Below, piece by piece: positions 1 through 9,531 of a stretch of 64,000 nt of DNA (its first letter is position 1; each line of letters starts with the position of its first letter). The translations under genes and the position numbers were made by a program. Under the pieces are notes generated by a model. The model was not told the origin of the DNA and made no database searches. It was given only the letters and a program-made list of their open reading frames with translations. The DNA lies in contig NZ_BSSE01000002.1 of the NCBI RefSeq assembly GCF_030268965.1, positions 124,001-188,000 of the forward strand. The letters are read 5' to 3'. Source of the DNA: Microtetraspora sp. NBRC 16547. GTDB lineage: Bacteria; Actinomycetota; Actinomycetes; Streptosporangiales; Streptosporangiaceae.

Positions 1-1215
<1,215 letters not shown>

Positions 1216-1217
<2 letters not shown>

Positions 1218-1278
1218 CGGTCAGGGCCTGCCGAGAGTCAGAGCCTGCTGAGAGTCAGAGCCTGCTGAGAGTCAGAGC
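1216..1278. repeat. 17-nt tandem repeat between convergent gene ends
   Basis: Two exact 17-nt units (1233-1249 and 1250-1266, core GAGAGTCAGAGCCTGCT) are preceded by a degenerate unit that begins inside the otsA stop codon and followed by a partial unit. The last units run into the 3' end of the convergent DUF4235 gene, whose stop codon (TCA on the plus strand, 1272-1274) lies in the repeated motif. This looks like slippage duplication of a gene terminus; the same pattern recurs at three other places in the window. Confidence 0.85.
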
Positions 1279-1583
1279 TTGGCCTCGGCGTCGGACTTCC
1301 ACGAATGCCACTTCTTGGCGGCCGCGCGGACCGCGACGATGCGGGCGACCTCCATGCCCAAACCCATCACCACGGCGTACGCGATGGCCTCGCCGAGGCT
1401 GATCTCCAGCGAGTCCGCGCTGGCCGGGGGCTTCTTCCCGGTCGTCTTCTGCCACGCGAACGAGAGCACCTTGCGCGAGGCGAAGCCCACGCCGAGGCCC
1501 ACCAAGCCGCCAACGATCCGCCACGTCATATCGGTTTTGTCCGCCGCGCCTGATTCCTGCCCGGCATGCGTGATTTCCGCCAT
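1272..1583 (-). CDS. DUF4235 family small membrane protein
   Basis: A 103-residue protein with a hydrophobic, Gly-rich segment after about residue 20 (WRIVGGLVGLGVGFASRKVL), a central KTTGKKPP turn and a second hydrophobic stretch around AIAYAVVMGLGMEVARI. That layout matches the actinobacterial DUF4235 family, whose function is unknown. The start at 1583 leaves only a short gap to the divergent valS. The C-terminal codons lie in a short tandem repeat. The role is not known; a peripheral membrane or envelope-stress part is possible but not shown here. Confidence 0.75.
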   Translation of the reverse strand: MAEITHAGQESGAADKTDMTWRIVGGLVGLGVGFASRKVLSFAWQKTTGKKPPASADSLEISLGEAIAYAVVMGLGMEVARIVAVRAAAKKWHSWKSDAEAKL

Positions 1584-1652
1584 GATTCCTCCTCGGTAAC
1601 GACCCTAGTCTCTTCGCACGGTAGAGCCGCCGACGCCATACCATTAGGCGGC

Positions 1653-4253
1653 ATGACCGAACAGCCGCTGCGCACCGCCGCCATGCCCGAGAAGCCCACT
1701 CTGGATGGACTTGAGGCGGTATGGGTAGCGCGCTGGGAGTCGGACGCCACCTACCGCTTCGACCGGTCCCGCACCCGCGACGAGATCTACTCGATCGACA
1801 CGCCGCCGCCCACGGTCTCCGGCTCGCTTCACGTCGGACATGTCTTCTCCTACACCCACACCGACGCGGTCGCCCGCTACCAGCGGATGCGCGGGCGCGA
1901 GGTCTTCTACCCCATGGGCTGGGACGACAACGGCCTCCCCACCGAGCGTCGCGTGCAGAACCACTTCGGCGTCCGCTGCGACCCCTCGCTGCCGTACGAC
2001 CCGGACTTCCAGCCGCCGGCGAGCGGGGGCAAGGCCGCCAAGGCACAGGTCCCGGTGTCCAGGAAGAACTTCATCGAGCTGTGCGAGCGGCTCACCGCCG
2101 AGGACGAGAAGGCGTTCGAGGAGCTGTGGCGCCGCCTCGGCCTGTCCGTGGACTGGTCCCTGACCTACGCCACGATCGGCGAGCGGGCGCGGGTCGCCTC
2201 CCAGCGGGCGTTCCTGCGCAACCTCGCCCGCGGCGAGGCCTACCTGTCCGAGGCGCCCACGCTGTGGGACGTGACGTTCCGCACCGCCGTGGCCCAGGCC
2301 GAGCTGGAGGACCGGGAGTGGCCCGGCGCCTTCCACCGCATCGGGTTCGAGCTGTCCCCTGAGCAGCGCGAGCAGGGCTTCGGCGACCGGGTGTGGATCG
2401 AGACGACCCGGCCCGAGCTGATCCCCGCCTGCGTCGCCCTGGTCGCCCATCCCGACGACGAGCGGTACCGCCCGCTGTTCGGCACGACCGTGCGCACGCC
2501 GATCTTCGGCGTTGAGGTGCCGGTCCTCGGCCACCACCTCGCCGAGCCGGACAAGGGCTCGGGCATCGCCATGATCTGCACCTTCGGCGACGTCACCGAC
2601 GTCACCTGGTGGCGCGAGCTGGACCTGCCGACCCGCCCGGTGATCGGCTGGGACGGCCGCCTGCTGACCGACCCGCCGGACGGCGTGCCCGCCGAGCCGT
2701 ACAAGGAGCTGGCGGGCAAGACCGTGCACGGCGCCCGCGAGCGGATCGTGGAGATGCTCGCCGAGGCCGGCGACCTGGACGGCGACCCGCGCAAGATCCA
2801 GCGACCGGTGAAGTTCTACGAGAAGGGCGACCGGCCGCTGGAGATCGTCACCACCCGCCAGTGGTACATCCGCAACGGTGGCCGTGACGTCGAGCTGCGC
2901 CTCGCCCTGCTCGACCAGGGAACCGAGCTGCGCTGGCACCCGCCGCACATGCGGGTGAGGTACGACAACTGGGTCGAGGGCCTGGCCGGCGACTGGCTCA
3001 TCTCCCGCCAGCGGTTCTTCGGCGTGCCGATCCCCGTCTGGTACCCCCTGGACAGCGACGGCCGGCCGGTCTACGACGCGCCGATCCCGGCCGACGAGTC
3101 GTCCCTGCCGGTCGACCCGTCCACGGACGTGCCGCCGGGCTTCACCGAGGACATGCGCGGCAGGCCGCTGGGCTTCATCGGTGACCCCGACGTGATGGAC
3201 ACCTGGGCGACGTCGTCCCTGACGCCACAGGTCGCGGCCGGCTGGGAGCGTGACGACGACCTGTTCCGCCGGGTCTACCCGATGGACCTGCGTCCGCAGG
3301 CCCACGAGATCATCCGGACCTGGCTGTTCTCCACGGTCGTCCGGGCGCACCTGGAGCACGGCGGCCTTCCCTGGAAGCACGCCGCGATCTCCGGTTGGAT
3401 TCTCGACCCGGACCGCAAGAAGATGTCCAAGTCCAAGGGCAACGTGGTCACGCCCCTCGGCCTGCTGGAGCAGTACGGCTCCGACGCCGTGCGCTACTGG
3501 GCGGCGAGCGGGCGGCCTGGTACGGACACGGCGTTCGACACCGGGCAGATCAAGATCGGCCGCCGGCTGGCCATCAAGATCCTGAACGCCTCCCGCTTCG
3601 TGCTCGGCTTCGGCGAGGTCCCGGCGGGCGAGGAGCGGGTCACCGAGGCCCTCGACCTGTCGATGCTGGCCGCGCTGCGCGCGGTCGTGGCCGAGGCCAC
3701 CGAGGCGTTCGAGGAGTACGACTACACCCGGGCGCTCGAACGCACGGAGCGCTTCTTCTGGGAGCTGTGCGACGACTACCTGGAGCTGGTCAAGGCCCGT
3801 GCCTACGACGGGAACGCATCGGCCGTCACGGCGCTGCGCCGGGCGCTCGACGTGCTCCTGCGGCTCTTCGCGCCGTTCCTGCCGTTCGTGACCGAGGAGG
3901 TCTGGTCGTGGTGGCGCGCCGGTTCGGTGCACCGCGCCGCCTGGCCGTCCACCGCCGAGTTCGACGCCGATCTCGGTACGGGCGCCGGTGACAGTCGCGG
4001 TGATCGGCGCGGCGATAAGGGCGACCCGGCGGTGCTCGGCGCGGTGGCCGAGGTTCTGCGCCAGGTGCGCAAGGCCAAGTCCGAGGCCAGGCTGTCCATG
4101 CGGGCCGAGATCTCGCGGCTCACCGTGTCCGGCCCCCACACCGGGCTCGTACGGCAGGCGCAGGACGACCTGTGCGCGGCGGGCAACGTCGAGGAGTTCG
4201 TCCTCGACCCCACGGGCGATGAGCAGGTGGTGTCCGTCACACTCGCCGAGTGA
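1653..4253 (+). CDS. valS: valine--tRNA ligase, archaeal-type
   Basis: Class Ia aminoacyl-tRNA synthetase charging tRNA-Val. The ATP-binding HIGH motif is HVGH within PPPTVSGSLHVGHVFSYT, and the KMSKS loop appears as KKMSKSKGN. An inserted editing domain and a C-terminal anticodon-binding domain follow in order. The catalytic core reads PMGWDDNGLPTERR, the form found in archaeal and rickettsial ValRS, where the common bacterial enzyme has a GTDHAG-like sequence. The protein is 866 aa. I chose ATG 1653 over the upstream 1566, because the longer form would overlap the divergent gene. ATG 1683 is a further possibility. Confidence 0.95.
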   Translation: MTEQPLRTAAMPEKPTLDGLEAVWVARWESDATYRFDRSRTRDEIYSIDTPPPTVSGSLHVGHVFSYTHTDAVARYQRMRGREVFYPMGWDDNGLPTERRVQNHFGVRCDPSLPYDPDFQPPASGGKAAKAQVPVSRKNFIELCERLTAEDEKAFEELWRRLGLSVDWSLTYATIGERARVASQRAFLRNLARGEAYLSEAPTLWDVTFRTAVAQAELEDREWPGAFHRIGFELSPEQREQGFGDRVWIETTRPELIPACVALVAHPDDERYRPLFGTTVRTPIFGVEVPVLGHHLAEPDKGSGIAMICTFGDVTDVTWWRELDLPTRPVIGWDGRLLTDPPDGVPAEPYKELAGKTVHGARERIVEMLAEAGDLDGDPRKIQRPVKFYEKGDRPLEIVTTRQWYIRNGGRDVELRLALLDQGTELRWHPPHMRVRYDNWVEGLAGDWLISRQRFFGVPIPVWYPLDSDGRPVYDAPIPADESSLPVDPSTDVPPGFTEDMRGRPLGFIGDPDVMDTWATSSLTPQVAAGWERDDDLFRRVYPMDLRPQAHEIIRTWLFSTVVRAHLEHGGLPWKHAAISGWILDPDRKKMSKSKGNVVTPLGLLEQYGSDAVRYWAASGRPGTDTAFDTGQIKIGRRLAIKILNASRFVLGFGEVPAGEERVTEALDLSMLAALRAVVAEATEAFEEYDYTRALERTERFFWELCDDYLELVKARAYDGNASAVTALRRALDVLLRLFAPFLPFVTEEVWSWWRAGSVHRAAWPSTAEFDADLGTGAGDSRGDRRGDKGDPAVLGAVAEVLRQVRKAKSEARLSMRAEISRLTVSGPHTGLVRQAQDDLCAAGNVEEFVLDPTGDEQVVSVTLAE

Positions 4254-4324
4254 TAGGGCGATGTTCGTCACCGGATGAATAATCAGGTGCGCACGTTGGG
4301 GGGCGACGTGCCAGGCTGGACGTT

Positions 4325-5497
4325 GTGATCCCGGAAAAGCAACGTCGAACGCTTAACGTGCCCCCCACACTGCTCACACTCGCCGTGTGGGGCGCCTGTC
4401 TGATCGTTCTCGGTGTGGTGATCTACTTCTTCTGGCAGATCATCGGTCGCGTCGCCATCGTGGCGCTGCCGGTCGCCGTGGCGTTCCTGCTGACCGCCCT
4501 GCTCTATCCGGTGACCGGCAGGCTGCGTAGACGGATGCGGCCCATCTACGCCACCTGGCTCACCATGCTGCTCTTCTTCGCGGTCATCGTCGGCATGGGA
4601 TTCCTGATCGGTGTCAGGGCCAACGCGGAGTACCCGCGTCTCGTCGACCAGATCGAGAAGACATCGCGCGAGGTGCAGAACTGGCTGATCAACGGCCCGA
4701 TCCACCTGAAGGAGTCCCAGATCACCGGTGCCATGGACGAGCTGATGAAGCAGCTCTCCGAACAGCGCGGGCAGATCACTGGAACGGTCCTCACCGGCGC
4801 GACGGCGGTCATCGAGGTGCTCGCCGGCATCGTGCTGCTGCTCTTCGTGACGTTCTTCTTCCTCAAGGACGGCGACCGCATCTGGGCCTGGTTCCTGCGC
4901 GCGTTCGGCGGCGCGGCGCCCCGCGTCGACCGGGCGGGACGCGCTGCCTGGCGGACGCTCTCGCACTACGTGCAGGGCACCGTCGCGGTGGCCGCGATCC
5001 ACGGTGTGGTGATCGGCGCCACCCTCGCCGTCCTGCAGGTGCCGCTGTGGGCGCCCCTCGCGGTGCTGGTCTTCATGGCGAGCTTCATCCCGATCGTCGG
5101 CATCCTCTTCGCCGGAACCGTCGCGACCCTCGTGACGTTCGGCTCGCAGGGCTGGCTGCCCGCGGTGATCTTCGTCGGTGTCCTCATCGTCGAGCAGCAG
5201 CTGGAGAACCACGTCCTGCAGCCGCTCATCGTCGGCAGGGCGCTGGAGTTCCACCCGCTGGCGATCATCCTCGTGCTCGGCGTGGGCGGTGTGATCGCGG
5301 GGATCGCCGGAGCCGCGGTGGCGGTGCCGATCAGTGCGGTCATCTACCGCGCGCTGCCCGAGCTGCGGAGGAACCCGCCGCCCGTCGAGCCGCCGCCCTC
5401 CACCCCGCCGCCGGAGCCTCCGCCTCCGCCGGCGTCGTCGCCCGAACTGGAAGCGGTGCCGGCGGACTCGTCCACGCCGCCATCGTCGGGCTCCTGA
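4325..5497 (+). CDS. AI-2E family (PerM/YdiK-type) transporter
   Basis: A 390-residue polytopic membrane protein with about eight hydrophobic segments and the hallmark pattern of PF01594: paired N-terminal helices, a charged soluble middle (residues about 95-150), and a C-terminal helix pack with PIVGILFAG and QQLENHVLQPLIVG. The last 45 residues are a Pro-rich cytosolic or extracellular tail (PPPVEPPPSTPPPEPPPPP). Family members export small molecules or act as ion antiporters; autoinducer-2 transport should not be assumed in an actinomycete. It starts with GTG, 71 bp after valS. Confidence 0.88.
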   Translation: MIPEKQRRTLNVPPTLLTLAVWGACLIVLGVVIYFFWQIIGRVAIVALPVAVAFLLTALLYPVTGRLRRRMRPIYATWLTMLLFFAVIVGMGFLIGVRANAEYPRLVDQIEKTSREVQNWLINGPIHLKESQITGAMDELMKQLSEQRGQITGTVLTGATAVIEVLAGIVLLLFVTFFFLKDGDRIWAWFLRAFGGAAPRVDRAGRAAWRTLSHYVQGTVAVAAIHGVVIGATLAVLQVPLWAPLAVLVFMASFIPIVGILFAGTVATLVTFGSQGWLPAVIFVGVLIVEQQLENHVLQPLIVGRALEFHPLAIILVLGVGGVIAGIAGAAVAVPISAVIYRALPELRRNPPPVEPPPSTPPPEPPPPPASSPELEAVPADSSTPPSSGS

Positions 5498-5538
5498 GAG
5501 GCGGTATCTCCCCAGCGCAACGGGTAGTGTCTTGGCTC

Positions 5539-5976
5539 ATGGATGTTGAGGTGCTGATCCACCGTCTCGACACGGGGCTTCCGCTCCCCGGCTACGCGCA
5601 TCCCGGTGACGCCGGGGCCGATCTGTACGCCGTGACGGACGTCGAGTTGCTGCCGGGGGAGCGGGCCGTGGTCGGCACCGGGGTGGCCATCGCCCTTCCG
5701 GACGGGTACGCCGCGTTCGTGCACCCCCGGTCGGGGCTCGCGTCCAAGTTCGGCGTCACCCTGGTGAACGCGCCGGGAACGGTCGACGCGGGCTACCGCG
5801 GCGAGATCAAGGTGACCCTCCTCAACACCGACACCAAGGACGCCGCGCGGCTGAAGCGTGGCGACCGCATCGCCCAGCTGGTCATCCAGCGAGTGGAGAA
5901 GGCGTCGTTCCACGAGGTGGACCGGCTGCCCGGCTCCGTACGCGGCGCGAACGGGTTCGGCTCCACAGGTCGATGA
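5539..5976 (+). CDS. dut: dUTP diphosphatase
   Basis: Trimeric dUTPase that converts dUTP to dUMP and pyrophosphate, keeping uracil out of DNA and feeding dTMP synthesis. All five conserved motifs are readable: AGADLYA, PRSGLA, NAPGTVDAGYRGE, RGDRIAQLVIQ and the C-terminal GANGFGSTG that closes over the active site. The product is 145 aa, normal for the family. The frame is open far upstream inside the previous gene, but ATG 5539 gives the conserved N-terminus. It lies directly before DUF3710, the usual actinobacterial arrangement. Confidence 0.97.
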   Translation: MDVEVLIHRLDTGLPLPGYAHPGDAGADLYAVTDVELLPGERAVVGTGVAIALPDGYAAFVHPRSGLASKFGVTLVNAPGTVDAGYRGEIKVTLLNTDTKDAARLKRGDRIAQLVIQRVEKASFHEVDRLPGSVRGANGFGSTGR

Positions 5977-6013
5977 TCATAGGCGAGCACAGGTCTTAAG
6001 GAGTGTGAACGAC

Positions 6014-6682
6014 GTGTTCGGACGCCGCCGGCGCGCGGATGAGGAGACCCCGCAGGCCGTTGCTGAGGGGGAGCCCGCCGCTCCTACGCGCGAATCAGGT
6101 CCATGGGACGGGGACGAGGGCTATCCCGAGGGCGAGCGGGTGGATCTGGGAGGCCTGCTCCTGCCCGTCGGTCCCGGTTTCGAGGTCCAGCTGACGATGT
6201 CCGGTGACAGCATCGTCGGCGCGGTCGTCCTCGTCGAGGAAAGCGCCCTGCAGGTGCAGGCGTTCGCCGCGCCGAAACGCGGCGGCATCTGGGACGAGGT
6301 CCGTGCCGAGCTGTCCCGTGAGGTGGCCGCCCTGGGCGGCACCGCCGAGGAGCGGGAGGGCCCGTTCGGGACGGAGCTGGCCGCGAAGGTCCCGGCGCAG
6401 GGGCAGGGGCCGCAGCCGGTCCGCTACATCGGGGTGGACGGCCCGCGCTGGCTCCTGCGGGCGGCCTTCAGCGGCCGGGCCGCGCTCGACTCGGCCGCGT
6501 CCGCGACCCTCGAAGGGGTCGTCCGCGACATCGTCGTCGTCCGCGGTGACGAGCCGATGGCTCCGCGCGAGCCCATCGAGCTGCGCCTGCCCGCGGAGGC
6601 CAGGCAGGCGATGGAGCAGGAGCCCGAGCACGAGGAGTTCAAGCCGTTCGAACGGGGCCCGGAGATCTCCGAGATCCGGTGA
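6014..6682 (+). CDS. DUF3710 domain protein
   Basis: A 222-residue soluble protein with an Arg-rich start (FGRRRRADEE), an acidic linker, and the conserved DUF3710 core containing PKRGGIWDEVRAEL and a central RYIGVDGPRWLLRAAFSG. The family is almost confined to actinobacteria and sits next to dut; its function is unknown. GTG 6014 is preferred because the AAGGAG ribosome site (5998-6003) is well spaced from it, whereas GTG 6005 would be only one base away. Likely part of one transcript with dut, the OB-fold gene and DUF3159. Confidence 0.85.
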   Translation: MFGRRRRADEETPQAVAEGEPAAPTRESGPWDGDEGYPEGERVDLGGLLLPVGPGFEVQLTMSGDSIVGAVVLVEESALQVQAFAAPKRGGIWDEVRAELSREVAALGGTAEEREGPFGTELAAKVPAQGQGPQPVRYIGVDGPRWLLRAAFSGRAALDSAASATLEGVVRDIVVVRGDEPMAPREPIELRLPAEARQAMEQEPEHEEFKPFERGPEISEIR

Positions 6683-6843
6683 AGCCTGGCCTGCGCTCCG
6701 CCGCCCCCCATCGCCTACGCTTGGGATGCATGTACACGGAGCGGGCTCGGTGAGCACGCGGAGTGGTCGGCCGGCACTTCCTCGGGGAGCGTCGCCGGCG
6801 GCGACGCGGCCCGTACGGCCCGCGAGGAGACGGTGAGCGAGTG

Positions 6844-7236
6844 ATGAGCACGGCGGAGCCGGTGAAGAAAGGCCGTCTGCGCGGCTTCTTCCAGCGGCTG
6901 ACGAGCACCCAGGCCGAGTTGGAGGCCGAAGAACTCCGCGAGGACCTTGGGCGGCACGGCGCCACGCCCATCGCCTCCTGCGCGGAGCGGCAACGCTCCT
7001 GCGTGGCCGGCACGCTACGGACCGTGACGCTCCGGCCTCGGGGCGGAGCGCCCGCCCTGGAGGCGGAGCTCTACGACGGTTCCGATGTGATCGACCTGGT
7101 GTGGCTCGGCCGACGAAAGATCGTCGGCATCGAGCCGGGCCGCGTGGTCCGCGCCGAGGGCCTGGTCAGCGTCCAGGACGGCCGTAAGGTCATGTTCAAC
7201 CCACGTTACGAGCTCCGCCCCGCCGGTGGCCAGTGA
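6844..7236 (+). CDS. OB-fold nucleic-acid-binding domain protein
   Basis: A 130-residue protein. After a basic N-terminus (VKKGRLRGFFQRLTS) it carries an OB-fold-like beta pattern: AGTLRTVTLRP, ALEAELYDGSDVIDLVWLGRRKIVGIEPGRVVRAEG and a final strand FNPRYEL. This is the small OB-fold protein found between DUF3710 and DUF3159 in actinomycetes, probably a nucleic-acid binder; no target can be inferred. ATG 6844 is the conserved start; GTG 6841 immediately precedes it. The 160 bp upstream holds no other gene. Confidence 0.8.
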   Translation: MSTAEPVKKGRLRGFFQRLTSTQAELEAEELREDLGRHGATPIASCAERQRSCVAGTLRTVTLRPRGGAPALEAELYDGSDVIDLVWLGRRKIVGIEPGRVVRAEGLVSVQDGRKVMFNPRYELRPAGGQ

Positions 7237-7332
7237 TCGTCGGGGAGCGCGCGTGAGTGCGTTCGCCGGGCGGATCGGCGCGAGCGACGCGCCACGCGGC
7301 CGGGCGAGCCGGTCGCGACGCGAGGAGGAATC

Positions 7333-7992
7333 ATGAGTGCAGCGGACGTAACGGCGACGCACGCCGCACACGACACCGTCGAGGCCGCCCTCAGGGCCCA
7401 GCTCGGCAAGGCGCTGGGCGGCACGCGGGGGATCGTCGAGGCGGCGGTGCCCACGATCGCCTTCACCGCCATGTGGGTGGGCACCAGCGAGCTCAAGCTC
7501 TCGCTGATCGTCAGCATCGCCACCGCTGTGGCGCTGCTGCTGGTGCGGCTCGTACAGCGCAGCACGCCACAGTTCGTGATCAACAGCCTCATCGGCATCG
7601 CCATCGGCGCGTTCTTCGCCACCCGCAGCGGCGACGCGAAGGACTATTTCCTGCCGGGCATCCTCTACAACGCGGCGTACGCCGCGGCCATGCTGCTGTC
7701 GATCGTGACCCGTTGGCCGGTGATGGGCTTCCTCATCGGCTCGGTGACAGGGGATCCCACTGCCTGGCACAAGGACGCCGGCGTGGTCCGGCTCTGCTCC
7801 CGGCTCACGTGGCTGCTGATGCTGCCGTGCCTGGTGCGCGTGCTGGTGCAGCTGCCTCTCTACATGTTCGACCAGGTGGTCACGCTCGGCCTCACCAAGA
7901 TCGCGCTGGGCTGGCCGCTCCAGGTCGCGGCTCTCGGTGCCATGGTCTGGATGCTCGCCCGCGGCCGCACCCCGATCCAGAACGCCGGCTGA
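7333..7992 (+). CDS. DUF3159 family membrane protein
   Basis: A 219-residue integral membrane protein with about five to six hydrophobic helices and the family signatures GGTRGIVEAAVPTIAF, TRWPVMGFLIG and CSRLTWLLMLPCLVRV. DUF3159 proteins are resistance-/transport-like membrane proteins of unknown substrate, regularly adjacent to the TrkA pair. A strong GAGGAGGAA ribosome site lies at 7321-7329. The last codons and the stop belong to a 27-nt unit repeated twice more downstream. A role in ion homeostasis alongside the neighbouring potassium genes is only inference. Confidence 0.82.
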   Translation: MSAADVTATHAAHDTVEAALRAQLGKALGGTRGIVEAAVPTIAFTAMWVGTSELKLSLIVSIATAVALLLVRLVQRSTPQFVINSLIGIAIGAFFATRSGDAKDYFLPGILYNAAYAAAMLLSIVTRWPVMGFLIGSVTGDPTAWHKDAGVVRLCSRLTWLLMLPCLVRVLVQLPLYMFDQVVTLGLTKIALGWPLQVAALGAMVWMLARGRTPIQNAG

Positions 7993-8054
7993 GCGGCGGC
8001 GATCCAGAACACCGGCTGAGCGGCGGCGATCCCGAGCACCGGCTGAGCGGCGGT
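7974..8054 (+). repeat. 3 x 27-nt tandem repeat of the DUF3159 gene end
   Basis: Three consecutive 27-nt units (7974-8000, 8001-8027, 8028-8054) begin GATCCAGAAC or GATCCCGAGC and end GAGCGGCGG. The first unit encodes the last residues (IQNAG) and the TGA stop of the DUF3159 gene. Because 27 is divisible by three, each later copy repeats an in-frame TGA. The units differ at only a few positions, pointing to recent slippage or unequal exchange. Confidence 0.95.
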
Positions 8055-8080
8055 CGCCCCGCTCCGGGCGGGGGCGACCG
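8051..8080. terminator. bidirectional hairpin terminator
   Basis: A perfect 10-bp inverted repeat, CGGTCGCCCC (8051-8060) and GGGGCGACCG (8071-8080), with a 10-nt loop. It lies between the convergent DUF3159 and TrkA genes. There is no T-tract, as is usual for high-GC actinomycete terminators. Confidence 0.7.
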
Positions 8081-8100
8081 CGTCGCGGCGTCGCCGGGGC

Positions 8101-8760
8101 TCAGCGGCCCGACAGCAGCTCGGCGAGCTCGTGCTCCACGTCCTGGTTGGCCACGAAGAGCAGTTCGTCTCCGGCCTCGAGCGGGTCGTCGGCCGACGGC
8201 ACCAGGACCCGGCCCTCGCGCAGGATCGCGACCAGCGCCGCGTCCACCGGCCACGGCACCGCACCGGCCCGCTGGCCCACCACCGGCGCGTCCTCGGCCA
8301 GAGTGAGCTCGACGAGGTTCGCCTGGCCTTGCCGGAAGGTCATCAGCCGGACGAGATCGCCCACACTGACGGCCTCCTCGACCAGCGCCGAGAGCAGGCG
8401 CGGCGTCGAGACCGCCACGTCGACGCCCCACGATTCGTTGAACAACCACTCGTTCTTGGGGTGGTTGATGCGGGCGACGACGCGGGGCACACCGTACTCG
8501 GTCTTCGCCAGGAGGGAGACCACCAGGTTGACCTTGTCGTCTCCGGAGGCGGCGATCACGACCTGGCAGCTGTTCAGCCCGGCCTCGTCGAGTGAGGAGA
8601 TCTCGCAGGCGTCGGCGAGGAGCCACTCCGCACGGGGAACGCTGTCGATCTTGATGGCTCGGGGATCGACGTCGATGAGAAGGACCTCGTGGCCGTTCTC
8701 CAGGAGTTCGACGGCGATGGAGCGCCCCACGGCGCCCGCGCCCGCGATGGTGACGCGCAT
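8101..8760 (-). CDS. TrkA-type NAD-binding potassium regulator, second of pair
   Basis: A 219-residue RCK protein: an N-terminal Rossmann fold with GAGAVGRSIAVEL, acidic LLIDVD at the end of strand 2, and a C-terminal RCK_C/TrkA-C ligand domain (GDELLFVANQ). Such subunits gate K+ channels or transporters in response to nucleotides. The start ATG overlaps the stop of the upstream trkA paralogue by one base, so the two are translated together and may form a heteromer, as for the CeoB/CeoC pair of actinobacteria. The divergent KimA-like permease is the likely partner. Confidence 0.9.
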   Translation of the reverse strand: MRVTIAGAGAVGRSIAVELLENGHEVLLIDVDPRAIKIDSVPRAEWLLADACEISSLDEAGLNSCQVVIAASGDDKVNLVVSLLAKTEYGVPRVVARINHPKNEWLFNESWGVDVAVSTPRLLSALVEEAVSVGDLVRLMTFRQGQANLVELTLAEDAPVVGQRAGAVPWPVDAALVAILREGRVLVPSADDPLEAGDELLFVANQDVEHELAELLSGR

Positions 8761-9425
8761 CAGTGCTCCTCGGAAGGTGCGCCGGACAGCACCTTGTTGA
8801 TCCGGTCCATGTCGTTGTCCGCGGCGATGACGTGCAGGATGTCGCCGTCCTGGATGACGGTGTCGTCCTTGGGCACGAGGGCCTCGCCCATCCGGTTGAC
8901 GAAGGCGACCTTGCCGCCCGTCACCTCCTCGACCTTGCGGGTCCGGGTCCCGATCCAGCCGGGGTGGAACGCCATCTCGGCGAGGGTCACGGTTCCCGTG
9001 GGGTCGCGCCACAGTGGTTCCGTCCCCTCCGGGAGCACCCGGCGCAGGACCTGGTCGGCGGTCCAGCGGACCGTCGCCACGGTCGGGATGCCGAGGCGCT
9101 GGTAGACCTCGGCCCGTCGGGGGTCGTAGATGCGGGCCACCACGTTGTCCACGCCGAAGGTCTCGCGGGCCACGCGGGCGGAGATGATGTTGGAGTTGTC
9201 TCCGCTGCTCACCGCGACGAAGGCGGATGCCGTCGCCAGTCCTGCCTCCTCCAGGACGTCGCGGTCGAAGCCGACCCCGGTGACCCGCCGGCCGCGGAAC
9301 CCCGCGCGCAGCCTGCGGAAGGCCTGCGGGTCACGGTCGATGATCGCGACCGAGTGGCCGCTGTCCTCGAGGATGTGGGCGAGCGTCGAGCCGACCCGCC
9401 CGCATCCCATGATCACGATATGCAT
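8760..9425 (-). CDS. TrkA-type NAD-binding potassium regulator, first of pair
   Basis: A 221-residue RCK protein with the dinucleotide-binding GCGRVGSTLAHIL, strand-2 acid AIIDRD, and a C-terminal TrkA-C domain (VIQDGDILHVIAAD). It is the promoter-proximal gene of the pair and runs divergently from the permease at 9532; the 106-bp gap must hold both promoters. The gap is too short for a typical c-di-AMP (ydaO) riboswitch and none was recognised. Distinct from its neighbour in its positively charged helix (RRLRAGFRGRRV). Confidence 0.9.
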   Translation of the reverse strand: MHIVIMGCGRVGSTLAHILEDSGHSVAIIDRDPQAFRRLRAGFRGRRVTGVGFDRDVLEEAGLATASAFVAVSSGDNSNIISARVARETFGVDNVVARIYDPRRAEVYQRLGIPTVATVRWTADQVLRRVLPEGTEPLWRDPTGTVTLAEMAFHPGWIGTRTRKVEEVTGGKVAFVNRMGEALVPKDDTVIQDGDILHVIAADNDMDRINKVLSGAPSEEH

Positions 9426-9531
9426 GCTCTCCCGCCGTTGGGTTGAGGCGGTCTCCTCTGAGCACAGTATGTCGCTCGTCGTGGATGCCGGGTGAGCGGG
9501 GAGGCAAGGTGAAGGACTAGCATCGACAGTC

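Noticed and set aside
1644-4271. 875-codon frame on the minus strand opposite valS
   Set aside because: Shadow of the GC-rich third positions of valS; low-complexity composition (HRR/GAE/LGH runs) and no homology.
9426-9531. Possible c-di-AMP (ydaO) riboswitch before the KimA-like gene
   Set aside because: The gap is 106 bp and must also hold the divergent promoter; the conserved riboswitch core was not seen.
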